Assembly (NCBI GenBank): GCA_964506075.1
Contig: CAZDKO010000001.1
Location: 1-64,000 of the forward strand
Source of the DNA: CAZDKO01 sp964506075 [NCBI: uncultured bacterium]
GTDB lineage: Bacteria; CAZDME01; JAYEMH01
DNA length: 64,000 bases
Reading direction: 5' to 3'
In this document: in pieces, positions 50,134 to 58,976 of the stretch
Layout of the letters: each line of letters begins with the position of its first letter
How positions within the stretch are numbered: position 1 is the stretch's first letter
Notes under the pieces: model-generated
The model's input: the letters and a program-made list of their open reading frames with translations, nothing else
Told to the model about the DNA's origin: nothing
The model's database searches: none
Made by a program: the position numbers and the translations under genes

Positions 50134-51985
50134 CAGTATCCCCTTCTAATTCAGATGTATCTTTTTTTAATTTTTCTAAATTATATTTTGCTTCCTGGTA
50201 ATGCGGGTCAAGTTTTAAAGCTTTCATCCATTCTTTTTTGGCTTCATTTAGTTCATTCATTTCCGCATAGCATATCCCCAGGTTATTATGCAGTTCGGGA
50301 AAATTATTGTCAATAGATAACCCGGCCTTAAAGATATCCCTGGCTTCTTCAATCTTTCCTTTCTGATAATAGAAGTTGCCTAATTTGTAGTAAGTATAAG
50401 CAAAACCCGGGTTTGTTTCCATCATTTTACGGTATATCTGGACAGCTTTTTCATCTTCTCCTTTTTTGGAATATAGGTCGGCAAGGCTGAGATGAGCCTC
50501 TATATTCTCCGGGTCCGACTTTAATAAAATCTTCAGTTCTTCTTCAGCCTCATCTAATTTTCCGGTTTCAATTAGAACGGAAGCAAGGTTATGCCGGGCT
50601 TTAAAATATTGCGGGACCTTTTTTATAACTTTTTTTAAAAGAGCGGTTGCTTCAGGATATCTTTTTTGCTCGGAATATATCGAGGCAAGACAGATATCCA
50701 TCCGGCTGGAATAAGGGGCTTTACGGGCGGTATATTCATAGAAAGTCAGAGGGTCTCTCCAGATTTGAATTTGTTTTATAGTCATATAAGAATAGATTAC
50801 CAGAAGAAGGGTTAGAAAAAGCGGAATAAAGTTTTCTCCGATTTTTAGCTTTTCCATTGCCGGATGATTTTTTATTTTAAAAGCCAGCCAGGCCATAATA
50901 GCCAGAAAACCGGTTGAAGGCAGATAAAGCCAGTGTTCAGCCATCTGGGCGTTTAAGGGGATAATATTTAAAAAAGGGGAAAGCGTAATGACAAACAGTA
51001 AAGCAAAAAACCCCACGGCTTTATCTTTTCTGGAAAGTTTCAGGCAAAGATAAATAATAATTAGAATAAATATTAATGAAAAAATTACGCCAGAATCTAA
51101 AAAGCTTTCACTCCACGGGACGAATCTTTCCATATGGAGATTATAAGGAAATAAAAGAAGCAGGATATACTGGCTGATTATTTTTAGCTCGGTAATCATC
51201 CTTATCCCCCAGGACATATTCCACTGGTAGAAGTTTAAAGAATCGGCGGCGGTTAACTTAAGCCGGATAAACGCATATAAGAAGCCGATCATTAAGAACC
51301 ATAAGAAAGGAAATAATTTTTGATTCAAACTTTCTTTTTTTAGAAAAATCAAGTTGTAAGCGAGGATTACAAAAGGAAAGACTAAATTTGACTCTCTGGA
51401 AAATAACGCCAGCAGGAATGAAAAAAGGGAAAGCGGGAATAAAAATTTGTTTCCTTTCTTCGCCTCAATATAAGTACTCAGTGCCAGTAAAATAAAAAGT
51501 GTCCCCAGAGGGTCGGCCCGCCCGGAAATATAGACGACCGCCTCCGTCTGGACAGGGTGGACGAGGAAGAAAACCCCTCCCCATAAACTTATAAATAAAT
51601 TTTTAAAAATTTGATAAAGAATTAAAGAAAACATAACCCCACAGGAAATATGAATGAAACTATTAGACAGGTGATAACCGAAAGGATTTAGTCCCCAGAG
51701 GCGGTAATCCAGGGCGTAAGAAATCTCCTGTAGCGGGCGGTAGTATTTACTTTGTCCCTGGAGATGATGAAAAAGAAACCGGCTAAAAGAGAAATACCAG
51801 TTATGTAAACTTTTTATAAAATGGTTATCTTTAATTAAGTGGTCATCGTCCCAGACGAAATCGTTAGACCAGCTGAAAGAATAAACCGCTATTCCTATTA
51901 AAATTATTATCAGAAAATTTTTAAATAGTTGCGCCCGCATATCTTGTAAAAGACCAATTGTTTTTTGGTGTTTAAAATTGAGCAA
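50117..51985 (-). CDS. TMTC-like membrane protein with C-terminal TPR repeats (copy 1 of 3)
   Basis: A 622-aa paralog, the longest, with six or so TPR units from about residue 425 and an acidic end (SELEGDTDELTD). The loop FVWDDDHLIKDNHFI, YYRPLQEISYALDYRLW, YISGRADPLGT and AQMAEHWLYLPSTGF match the other copies. Start may instead be Met16 (near 51940), which would put the first helix close to the N-terminus; the spacing to the radical SAM gene (6 bp) favours the longer frame. Same inferred role as the other two. Confidence 0.8.
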   Translation of the reverse strand: MLNFKHQKTIGLLQDMRAQLFKNFLIIILIGIAVYSFSWSNDFVWDDDHLIKDNHFIKSLHNWYFSFSRFLFHHLQGQSKYYRPLQEISYALDYRLWGLNPFGYHLSNSFIHISCGVMFSLILYQIFKNLFISLWGGVFFLVHPVQTEAVVYISGRADPLGTLFILLALSTYIEAKKGNKFLFPLSLFSFLLALFSRESNLVFPFVILAYNLIFLKKESLNQKLFPFLWFLMIGFLYAFIRLKLTAADSLNFYQWNMSWGIRMITELKIISQYILLLLFPYNLHMERFVPWSESFLDSGVIFSLIFILIIIYLCLKLSRKDKAVGFFALLFVITLSPFLNIIPLNAQMAEHWLYLPSTGFLAIMAWLAFKIKNHPAMEKLKIGENFIPLFLTLLLVIYSYMTIKQIQIWRDPLTFYEYTARKAPYSSRMDICLASIYSEQKRYPEATALLKKVIKKVPQYFKARHNLASVLIETGKLDEAEEELKILLKSDPENIEAHLSLADLYSKKGEDEKAVQIYRKMMETNPGFAYTYYKLGNFYYQKGKIEEARDIFKAGLSIDNNFPELHNNLGICYAEMNELNEAKKEWMKALKLDPHYQEAKYNLEKLKKDTSELEGDTDELTD

Positions 51986-51991
51986 TATGGT

Positions 51992-52876
51992 TTATGAATT
52001 GGAAGACGAGTTAGGAATAGTTATTTCAACTGAAGTATGCCCATATTGCTGGAATCTATTGGTTTTTATTTTGATATCACAGGGATTGCAGTGGCCGAAA
52101 TGGTCGCAATCTCTGAATTTCTCTTCAATCTGAAACCCCGGATTTAAAATATTCCCTATTACGTCTATCCCGGCGTAAAGGTCGGAGTGGCAGCGGAAGA
52201 TATTACCGAGGCTATCCATGAGAAGTTCGGTTGTTTTACATTGCACTTTCTTTTTGAATTTTTTATCGCAGGCGCCGGGATATTTATAGGAACCATATAA
52301 CTTTCCGTTATGTTCCCCGAGAAATTCTTTGAGGCGGAAATCAATCCCGAGTTTCCGGCATTTAATCTGGGCGTCTTTTATGATTTTTTCATAAGGTGGA
52401 AACATTACCGCCCAGATGCCGATGCTGAAATTTGCCTCTAACATCCGGAGTATTTTTTTGATTAATTCATCTAAATCCATTTGTTCCGGATGATAACTTA
52501 CCCGGATGGAGGCATAAGGGGATTTTCTTTTAATCCTTTCGGGATCCACGGCTTTTATGAAATTTTCCACGTCAAACTGCAAATTAGTTAAAATGTCAAG
52601 ATTAAGTTCCGGCTTTAAATTATTGATGATATAAATAAAGTCCGGATGAAGACTTGGTTCTCCGCCCTGTAAAGTTACCGGCAGGTCTTCGCGTGAGATA
52701 AGCCGGTTAAGGGCTTTTACCCATTCCTGGCCTGAAATCATTTTTCTCCTGATTACGCTCTGTTCAAAATTATTAATGCAAAAACTGCACTTTAGATTAC
52801 AGGCAAAAGTTAAAAAAGCGGCAATGTAGTTATAATGAGACGGTATTTTGATTGGTTTCATAATTTTCTGTTTCAT
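51992..52876 (-). CDS. Radical SAM protein with Cys-rich C-terminus
   Basis: A 294-aa protein. The [4Fe-4S]/SAM motif is CNLKCSFC (C-x3-C-x2-C), followed by LQGGEPSLHPDF. The C-terminal part has further cysteines (CDKKFKKKVQCKT, FRCHSDL, CDHFGHCNPCDI) like a SPASM or twitch domain for auxiliary clusters. GAGGA lies before the ATG. Such proteins modify peptides, sugars or nucleosides; the substrate is unknown. It precedes the three TMTC-like genes in the same operon, which suggests work on surface polymers. Confidence 0.85.
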   Translation of the reverse strand: MKQKIMKPIKIPSHYNYIAAFLTFACNLKCSFCINNFEQSVIRRKMISGQEWVKALNRLISREDLPVTLQGGEPSLHPDFIYIINNLKPELNLDILTNLQFDVENFIKAVDPERIKRKSPYASIRVSYHPEQMDLDELIKKILRMLEANFSIGIWAVMFPPYEKIIKDAQIKCRKLGIDFRLKEFLGEHNGKLYGSYKYPGACDKKFKKKVQCKTTELLMDSLGNIFRCHSDLYAGIDVIGNILNPGFQIEEKFRDCDHFGHCNPCDIKIKTNRFQQYGHTSVEITIPNSSSNS

Positions 52877-52896
52877 AGGGTCCTCTTTTAAAAAAA

Positions 52897-53418
52897 TTAT
52901 TCAAATTCAGATTTTTTCCCCAGAAGGATAATTTTTAAGAAGATTAAAAATCTGGCCATTATTAAAACGAGGGGTTTCCCGATAAAAAGTTTATTATTAT
53001 CCAGTTTGACCTGTCCGGTTTGTATTAATCTGGAAATCCTTCGTTCAATGATTTCCTTGGCGTTATAACGGCTTAAAATTTCATTTAAGGTTAGCCCGCC
53101 GGCAGATTCTTTTAATTCTCTTAAGATTCTCGTCCGCCGGGCGGTTTCACCCAGATTAATAAAATGGAAATAGCAGTATCCTAAAGCCGAATAGGCAATG
53201 AAATCCGCCAAGAAATTACCGGCCACGTCTTTTAAAGCCGTTTTTTCTCCGGTAATTTCAAGTAAAGATAAAGCCGATAAACCGGCAATAAATCCCCAAA
53301 ATATAGATTTAAGGAGCCCTGATTGCGGACGAATCCTGTAATGTAAAATCTGGCTGATGACGTTTACCGCCAGGGCAATTAAAGGGATAGAAACGTTTAA
53401 ACAATCTTTCCAGGTCAA
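52897..53418 (-). CDS. Small membrane protein with winged-helix-like C-terminus (A)
   Basis: A 173-aa protein with three or so N-terminal membrane helices (residues about 8-25, 38-55, 68-88), then a soluble segment (about 95-145) with a winged-helix-like pattern (ILRELKESAGGLTLNEILSRY, IERRISRLIQTGQVKLDNNKLFI), and a last hydrophobic helix. The neighbour at 53421 has the same layout, so both are probably distant paralogs. No family recognised. They may sense or regulate from the membrane; this is inference. Confidence 0.65.
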   Translation of the reverse strand: MTWKDCLNVSIPLIALAVNVISQILHYRIRPQSGLLKSIFWGFIAGLSALSLLEITGEKTALKDVAGNFLADFIAYSALGYCYFHFINLGETARRTRILRELKESAGGLTLNEILSRYNAKEIIERRISRLIQTGQVKLDNNKLFIGKPLVLIMARFLIFLKIILLGKKSEFE

Positions 53419-53420
53419 AT

Positions 53421-53942
53421 TCAGCCGCCTTTAGGAGCGTTTAATAGGTTTCGAAAAACAATGAATATCCCGGCTATAAAACTTCCCGCGGGATTCAATT
53501 TATATTTCTCCCCCTCTTTATACGCCAGTCCGTCGTTTACTAAATTGTTTATCCGCGGTTTAACCAGATATTCGTCATTCAGAAGGTTATACAGTTTATC
53601 TCTTTCCAGTCCACCGGGATGGGTTTTAGCGATATTTAAGACCATAATTAAAGAAGGACTGTCTACTTCCACCGCAGAATATGTGGTGATATAGGCGAGA
53701 GTCAGAGAAATATATAGAAGAGAAAGTTTTAAGAAATCAGGCAAGCTCTGAGGCGGAGTAATGCCGCCCAAGGCCAGGGATGGATTTATTTTTAATATAA
53801 ATAGACTGACAGCCAATACACCCAGAAAAATCTCCAGGAGAATGACGACGTGTTTTTTCCCGGGGAGGTGCACCCGCCAGATAATAAGGTGGAGCAAAAA
53901 AGATATTATGAATATTAAAATTCCGTAAAGGAGGATACTCAT
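53421..53942 (-). CDS. Small membrane protein with winged-helix-like C-terminus (B)
   Basis: A 173-aa protein of the same length and plan as the gene 2 bp downstream: membrane helices near 3-22, 33-50 and 69-88, a winged-helix-like region (IAKTHPGGLERDKLYNLLND, KPRINNLVNDGLAYKEGEKYKLN) and a short final hydrophobic segment. The sequence of the wing resembles the end of known HTH domains, with a GGL-x-x-x-x-x-Y-x-L pattern shared with A. Function unknown; position between radical SAM genes. Confidence 0.65.
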   Translation of the reverse strand: MSILLYGILIFIISFLLHLIIWRVHLPGKKHVVILLEIFLGVLAVSLFILKINPSLALGGITPPQSLPDFLKLSLLYISLTLAYITTYSAVEVDSPSLIMVLNIAKTHPGGLERDKLYNLLNDEYLVKPRINNLVNDGLAYKEGEKYKLNPAGSFIAGIFIVFRNLLNAPKGG

Positions 53943-53976
53943 CGTGATTCTTTCCCGGATAAATTTTTAAATAAAT

Positions 53977-55080
53977 TTAGATAAAATTAATGTGTTCCGG
54001 CGGAGGCCCCTCGGGCTTTTCCAGCTTAACCCGCCCGGCTTTTAAATCAGAAAGAAATTCGTTAACTTTATGCTGGAGGCATAAAGTGCCGCACATGGTT
54101 CTGGCGTCAAATTTATCGGAAGAGAGAAGCCGTAAAACTTCCCAGTAACGTTCACTTTTCCAGATTTCCTTAAATGATTTTTCGGCGATATTACCGATAT
54201 GATATTTGGAATATCCAGTGTTAAAAAGCATACCGCAAGGAGCGACTAAACCCGAACCGGAAAACTGCATGATAAAAGCCGGGCCGTAACAGCGGATATA
54301 TTTACGTTTTCCCTCACTCATGATTTTAGACCATTTAACCGCGACCTGATATTTATCCGTTGAATGCTTCTCGGCCTCCTTTAAAATATCGACACATTCT
54401 GAATATTGAGAATAGTTTACCCCCAGACTTCCTTTCTCATCGTCACTGCAATGTTTAAAAATTACGTAGTCAACCCCCATTTCTTTACCCAGTTTTGTCA
54501 GAGGGATAACCTGATCAGAGAAGGCCGGGAGAAAAACCATCTGCAGCCCGATAGTGACTTTTAAGTTCTTCTCCTTTTTAATCTTTACGCATTCGCGGAT
54601 AATCCGGCAGACCTTATGATAACATTCTTCGGTGCAGCCGTGAATCTGGGCGTATCTCTTCGGTTCGGCGGCGGAAATATTAAAGCGGATATAAGTTAAA
54701 GCCGGCAGAATTTCTTCTAAACGCTCAAGGTTAAGTAAATATCCGTTAGTGCCGAGAGCCATATCCAGACCGTTAGCTTTCCCGCGGCGGATGGCTTCAT
54801 AGATATGAGGGGAACAGGTGCTTTCGCCGTCGCTGACAAAGCTTACCGCTTTAACCCCTATTTCGGCGGCATCGTCAAGAAACCTGAAGATAACGTCTCT
54901 GGTCATTTTTTTCTCGTCGTTTGCCTGTAGCTGCCCGTAGCAGTAAATGCAGCGGTAGGTGCATCTTCTGGTTAAAGAACAGTCAATGGTGATAGGCGCA
55001 ATTCTTTCACCCTTAAGCCACGCTTCAAGCCGGTCTTTATGCCAGAGTAATTTATGACTGTCAAGAATCAGTTTTGCCAT
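53977..55080 (-). CDS. Radical SAM protein, SPASM-like, glycan-cluster type
   Basis: A 367-aa radical SAM protein. Cluster motif CTYRCIYC; GESTCSP is the GGE-type motif; C-terminal Cys (CYGPAF, PCGMLFN, MCGTLC) are SPASM-like. It shares both ends with the protein at 57907: an N-terminal D-S-H-K-L-x-x-H-x-x-R-x-x-x-W-L-K-G segment and a C-terminal H-x-N-F-I, which marks them as a pair of one subfamily. The substrate is unknown. The genes between them encode a glycosyltransferase and a TPP-dependent E1. Confidence 0.87.
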   Translation of the reverse strand: MAKLILDSHKLLWHKDRLEAWLKGERIAPITIDCSLTRRCTYRCIYCYGQLQANDEKKMTRDVIFRFLDDAAEIGVKAVSFVSDGESTCSPHIYEAIRRGKANGLDMALGTNGYLLNLERLEEILPALTYIRFNISAAEPKRYAQIHGCTEECYHKVCRIIRECVKIKKEKNLKVTIGLQMVFLPAFSDQVIPLTKLGKEMGVDYVIFKHCSDDEKGSLGVNYSQYSECVDILKEAEKHSTDKYQVAVKWSKIMSEGKRKYIRCYGPAFIMQFSGSGLVAPCGMLFNTGYSKYHIGNIAEKSFKEIWKSERYWEVLRLLSSDKFDARTMCGTLCLQHKVNEFLSDLKAGRVKLEKPEGPPPEHINFI

Positions 55081-55094
55081 ATTGTATTTTGTAT

Positions 55095-55874
55095 TTAATC
55101 TTTTGGATTTTCTCTTCTTAGCGCTGTTAGTGAATCTTTGGAATAGACGGTTTTCTTTTCTCTTCTGGTTTTAAAATAAAAATCCCTGACTAATTTAAAA
55201 TAACCTTTGATAACCTTAAGGAGAGAAGGGAAGGTAACGGCTTTAGAAACGCCTGATTTTCTCAAGCCCAGCTTATAGGGAACCTCAGCAAAAAGATATC
55301 CTTTTTTGACTGACCGGATCAGGATATCGGTTTGAAAAAAGAAACTGTCCGAATGCCAGTTTAATTCTTCCAGGATTGACTTTCGGTAAAGGACCGTGCC
55401 GTTGGTGTAATTGAAATTGACTAAAAAAGTAGTGTTGATGATAAAACGATAGATAAAAGAAAGGATGTTTCTAAATGATGTTCTGGCTTCTCTGTTAAAA
55501 ATGAAAGGAATAACGATGTCTACCTGTTCAAGAAGCTTATAATAACGAAGGGTTTCTTTCGGGTCATTTTCATTATCTCCCGGAAGCATAACGATGCTAT
55601 CTCCCTTTGAATAATCAACCCCCTCCCAGAAAGAGGCGCCTATCCCCTTTGGCTTATCGTGTTTAATGACGTAAATCCGGGCCGGATTTTCTTTTATTTT
55701 CTCTTCAACCAGCTCTTGAGTCCGGTCGGTACTCCCGTCATTAATAACAACGATTTCGCCGTTTATATTAAAAAAATCAAGAGCTTCCAGTGTTTCGGTA
55801 ATGGCCGCAGAAATATTTTTTTCTTCATTCAGAGCCGGCATAATTATGCTTAATTTGTTTTTATCTTTTTCCAT
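55095..55874 (-). CDS. Glycosyltransferase family 2
   Basis: A 259-aa GT-A enzyme without membrane anchor, similar to dolichol/polyprenyl-phosphate sugar synthases. Motifs: IIMPALNEEKNI, VINDGSTDRT (nucleotide binding), and the LPGDNENDP segment near the DxD position. The C-terminal end is basic. It starts inside the E1 beta gene by a 25-bp overlap. It likely transfers a sugar from a nucleotide-sugar to a lipid carrier or glycan. Confidence 0.9.
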   Translation of the reverse strand: MEKDKNKLSIIMPALNEEKNISAAITETLEALDFFNINGEIVVINDGSTDRTQELVEEKIKENPARIYVIKHDKPKGIGASFWEGVDYSKGDSIVMLPGDNENDPKETLRYYKLLEQVDIVIPFIFNREARTSFRNILSFIYRFIINTTFLVNFNYTNGTVLYRKSILEELNWHSDSFFFQTDILIRSVKKGYLFAEVPYKLGLRKSGVSKAVTFPSLLKVIKGYFKLVRDFYFKTRREKKTVYSKDSLTALRRENPKD

Positions 55875-56908
55875 AATGTTCTCTTCACGGCTTTTATAAT
55901 GTCTTTTGAATCTTTATAAAAGGCCTTTTCTAATTCGTAACTGCCGGGTGTGGGGGTATCCGGCAGGGCGACAATTTCAACCGCTGATTTTAGATACGGT
56001 TTTATTTTATTGTGGAGGCGTCCCAGAATAATTTCGGCGGCACCGCCTTTTTGCCAGCCCGGGTCAGCCATAACCAGCCGGCCGGTTTTTTTGACCGAAT
56101 CAATAATTATCTTTTCATCCAGAGGATTAAGAGACCGGGGGTCAATAATTTCCATGCTAATACCGTCCCGGTTTAATTTTTCCGAGGCTTTAATGGCTTC
56201 GGCAACCATCAGGGATATGGCCAGAACCGTAACGTCTTTTCCGGTTTTTCTGATTAAACCCTTTCCAAGGGGAATTAAATACTCTCTTTCAGGCACATAT
56301 CCTTTGATATCATAGAGCCAGCGGTGTTCAATAAACACCACCGGGTTATTATCGGCAATACTGGAAAGTAAAAGTCCCTTGGCGTCATAAGCTGAAGACG
56401 GTATCACCACTTTAACACCGGGCATATGAATAAATAAGGCGTGCAGGGCCTGAGAATGCTGGGCGGCTGAACCCCAACCCCGGCCGATAATGGCCCGGAT
56501 AACCAGAGGAACGCAGGATTTACCACCGGACATATAAGAGATTTTCGCCGCGTGGTTAAGTATCTGGTCAAAAGATAGGAGTAAGAAATCCACTCTCATA
56601 TGGACTAAGACCGGTCTCATCCCGGTTAAAGCCGCGCCGACGGCAAATCCGGTGAGGGCGTTCTCGGCTATGGGCGTATCAAAAACTTTATTTCCGAATT
56701 CCCGGTGAAGGTTAAGGGTTGAGCCAAAGATACCGCCCGGGTCGTCAATTCCTTCTCCCATTATAAAGACGCCGGGGTCTCTTTTAAGAGCCTGAAGGAG
56801 CGCTTCTCTTAAGGCTTCCCTATAGCTTAAGAGTCTTTTATTCTTAATGTTTTTTTCAGACGGTAAATATTTAACGGCTTTATCTACGGCTACCTTGGTC
56901 CAGGGCAT
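55850..56908 (-). CDS. TPP-dependent alpha-ketoacid dehydrogenase E1 component, beta subunit
   Basis: A 352-aa transketolase-like beta subunit (PdhB/AcoB type). Motifs: REALREALLQALKRDP, MGEGIDDPGGIFGST, DTPIAENALTGFAVGAALTG, and DPRSLNPLDEK. With the alpha subunit it would decarboxylate a 2-oxoacid on thiamine diphosphate. No E2 or E3 gene is nearby, unlike in a metabolic operon, and the flanks are radical SAM and glycosyltransferase genes. It may act in making an unusual sugar or acyl group, as inference. It overlaps the alpha gene by one base. Confidence 0.9.
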   Translation of the reverse strand: MPWTKVAVDKAVKYLPSEKNIKNKRLLSYREALREALLQALKRDPGVFIMGEGIDDPGGIFGSTLNLHREFGNKVFDTPIAENALTGFAVGAALTGMRPVLVHMRVDFLLLSFDQILNHAAKISYMSGGKSCVPLVIRAIIGRGWGSAAQHSQALHALFIHMPGVKVVIPSSAYDAKGLLLSSIADNNPVVFIEHRWLYDIKGYVPEREYLIPLGKGLIRKTGKDVTVLAISLMVAEAIKASEKLNRDGISMEIIDPRSLNPLDEKIIIDSVKKTGRLVMADPGWQKGGAAEIILGRLHNKIKPYLKSAVEIVALPDTPTPGSYELEKAFYKDSKDIIKAVKRTLWKKIKTN

Positions 56909-57897
56909 TATATTTTCTCCCGGTAAACGTCTTTGTAGAGTTCTTTCCTCTCCGGGAAAGAACTCTTTTGGGCAAAGTTTTCAGCTTCTCTTATTTCTTT
57001 GGTAATTTGCAAACGGAGATTTTTAATTTTTTCTTTATTTAGCCTTCCGGTTTCCAAAAGATATTCTTCTAATTTTTGGACCGGACATTTTTTTATCCAG
57101 TGTTCAAGCTCGCCCTTCGGCCGGCAGCCTTTTTCAAAATCACAGTCCGGACCGACGTGACCTTTCCAGCGGTAAGTCCGGCATTCAAGAAGAAAGGGGC
57201 CTCCTTCTTCTCTAATTTTTTTAATGAGGTCGCCGGCAATTCCCATTATTTCTAAGGCGTTATTTCCATCGCAGCGGAAACCTTTAATACCGAAGATTTC
57301 CCCTTTTTGAAAGATGTTGTCTTTTGACTGTCTCACCCGCTGAGGCGAGTTGGTGGCGTAGAAGTTATTTTCGCAGACGAATAACACCGCCAGTTTCTTC
57401 AAGGCGGCAAAATTGAGGCTTTCGTAGAAGACCCCCTGGTCCACGGCTCCATCCCCGAAAAAAGTAACGGCGATGTTTTTGCTTTTTTGGAATTTAAGGC
57501 TTAAAGCGGCGCCTACGGCCAGAGGTATGTCGCCGCCGACGATAGCCGAGGTGGCAAAAATCCCGTAAGCCGGGTCTGACAGATGCATGGAGCCACCTTT
57601 GCCTTTACAGCAGCCCGTCTCTTTTCCATAAAGTTCAGCCATAATAGAGGAAAGACTCATGCCTTTGGCAATACAATGGCCGTGACAGCGATGATTGGTA
57701 AAGAGATAATCTTCTTTTTTTAAATAGTGAATAACTCCGGCAGCGATAGCTTCCTCGCCGATATATAAATGGACCGGCGTTTTCATTTCCTGTTCGGGAT
57801 ATAGCTCAATTATCCTTTCTTCAAACAGGCGGATTTTAAGCATCACGGTATAGACCCGGAGTAAATCATTAATTGAGATTTGCGTTTTTATTATCAT
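56908..57897 (-). CDS. TPP-dependent alpha-ketoacid dehydrogenase E1 component, alpha subunit
   Basis: A 329-aa alpha subunit. The thiamine diphosphate motif is GDGAVDQGVFYES to NN (ending CENN). Other family features: LYIGEEAIAAGV, HRCHGHCIAKG, KGKGGSMHL and YRWKGHVGPD. Length is standard. It pairs with the beta subunit just downstream. The 9-bp spacing to the upstream radical SAM gene indicates one operon. Confidence 0.92.
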   Translation of the reverse strand: MIIKTQISINDLLRVYTVMLKIRLFEERIIELYPEQEMKTPVHLYIGEEAIAAGVIHYLKKEDYLFTNHRCHGHCIAKGMSLSSIMAELYGKETGCCKGKGGSMHLSDPAYGIFATSAIVGGDIPLAVGAALSLKFQKSKNIAVTFFGDGAVDQGVFYESLNFAALKKLAVLFVCENNFYATNSPQRVRQSKDNIFQKGEIFGIKGFRCDGNNALEIMGIAGDLIKKIREEGGPFLLECRTYRWKGHVGPDCDFEKGCRPKGELEHWIKKCPVQKLEEYLLETGRLNKEKIKNLRLQITKEIREAENFAQKSSFPERKELYKDVYREKI

Positions 57898-57906
57898 AAT
57901 TTACAA

Positions 57907-58974
57907 TTAAATAAAATTAACGTGTGGACCGGGATGTTCCAGCTCCCAGAGATAGCTGTTTATTTTATCCAGTCGGCAAACCTCCCGGCATTTAGTTGTA
58001 TCTAATTTCCGGGCGGCTCTTTTTAAAATGTCTTTCCGGCGTTTACTTTCCATTATGGTTTTAAAGCTATGCTGATAAATGTTGCCGTAACAAAATTCTT
58101 TTTTCCCGAGAAAAGCACTGCAGGCGTAAATGTCGCCTCCGGCGGTGATATATGTCCAGAAAGGTAAACCCAGGCAATGTTTATAGTCACGGCCGGAACT
58201 TAATCTTCTTATAGTTTCGCTTCTAAAAATAATTTTAAATTTATTGTTCTGTATGTTCTCTAATTTTTTGCTCAGGTAGGTATAATTTTCGTATTTAAAT
58301 GCCGGATTGATATGCGACCGGCTTAGAGGATGTTGTGAGTATGGCTTTATAGTTAAATAGTCCACACCGATATTTTTTAACAATTGAGCCAGGATGCATA
58401 CCTCTTTTACGTTTTCGGGAATGAGTAATAACTGTACGCCGATTACTGTTTTCAATTTATTTTTATTTTTGATTTTAACGGCATCCTCAAGATTTTTCAG
58501 GACCTTATTAAAATCCTCTTTTAGGGTTCGGTGGACCAGGGCGTAAGTTTTATCTTTCCCCGCATTTAAACTGATTCTTATCCAGCTGAGGAAATCCAGC
58601 ATCTCTTTTGCTTTATCTTCGGTAAAGAGAACACCGTTAGTAGTTATTGAAACATCAATTCCGGAATTTTTTGTATAGCGGACAATTTCAGAGATATCTT
58701 TATGAAGCAGGGGTTCTCCTTCACCGGCGTACATAACACTTTTAACGCCTGAGTTAGAAGCTTGCTTTAAGGTGTTTTTTAAAACATTTAAGTCCAGGAA
58801 TACCGGCTTATATTTCAGATAGTCAAGAGCGCAGAAGATACACCGGTGGTTGCAACCTCCCGAAGGGGTAATTTCCATATAAAGAGGATAGATGGTTTTA
58901 CCCTTCAGCCAGTCGCTTACTCTTTCGGGGTGAAACATCAGTTTATGGCTATCTATTCTAAAGTTATCCTGCAT
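57907..58974 (-). CDS. Radical SAM protein, SPASM-like, paralog of the gene at 53977
   Basis: A 355-aa radical SAM protein. Motif CNHRCIFC with the next AGEGEPLLH; extra Cys near the end (HCLGLPF, CSAFLG, CREVC). N-terminal IDSHKLMFHPERVSDWLKG and the terminal HVNFI mirror the protein at 53977. The E1 alpha gene follows 9 bp downstream and a GT9 gene lies 2 bp upstream. Two related but unequal copies around the E1/GT2 genes suggest two steps of one modification; inference only. Confidence 0.88.
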   Translation of the reverse strand: MQDNFRIDSHKLMFHPERVSDWLKGKTIYPLYMEITPSGGCNHRCIFCALDYLKYKPVFLDLNVLKNTLKQASNSGVKSVMYAGEGEPLLHKDISEIVRYTKNSGIDVSITTNGVLFTEDKAKEMLDFLSWIRISLNAGKDKTYALVHRTLKEDFNKVLKNLEDAVKIKNKNKLKTVIGVQLLLIPENVKEVCILAQLLKNIGVDYLTIKPYSQHPLSRSHINPAFKYENYTYLSKKLENIQNNKFKIIFRSETIRRLSSGRDYKHCLGLPFWTYITAGGDIYACSAFLGKKEFCYGNIYQHSFKTIMESKRRKDILKRAARKLDTTKCREVCRLDKINSYLWELEHPGPHVNFI

Positions 58975-58976
58975 GG

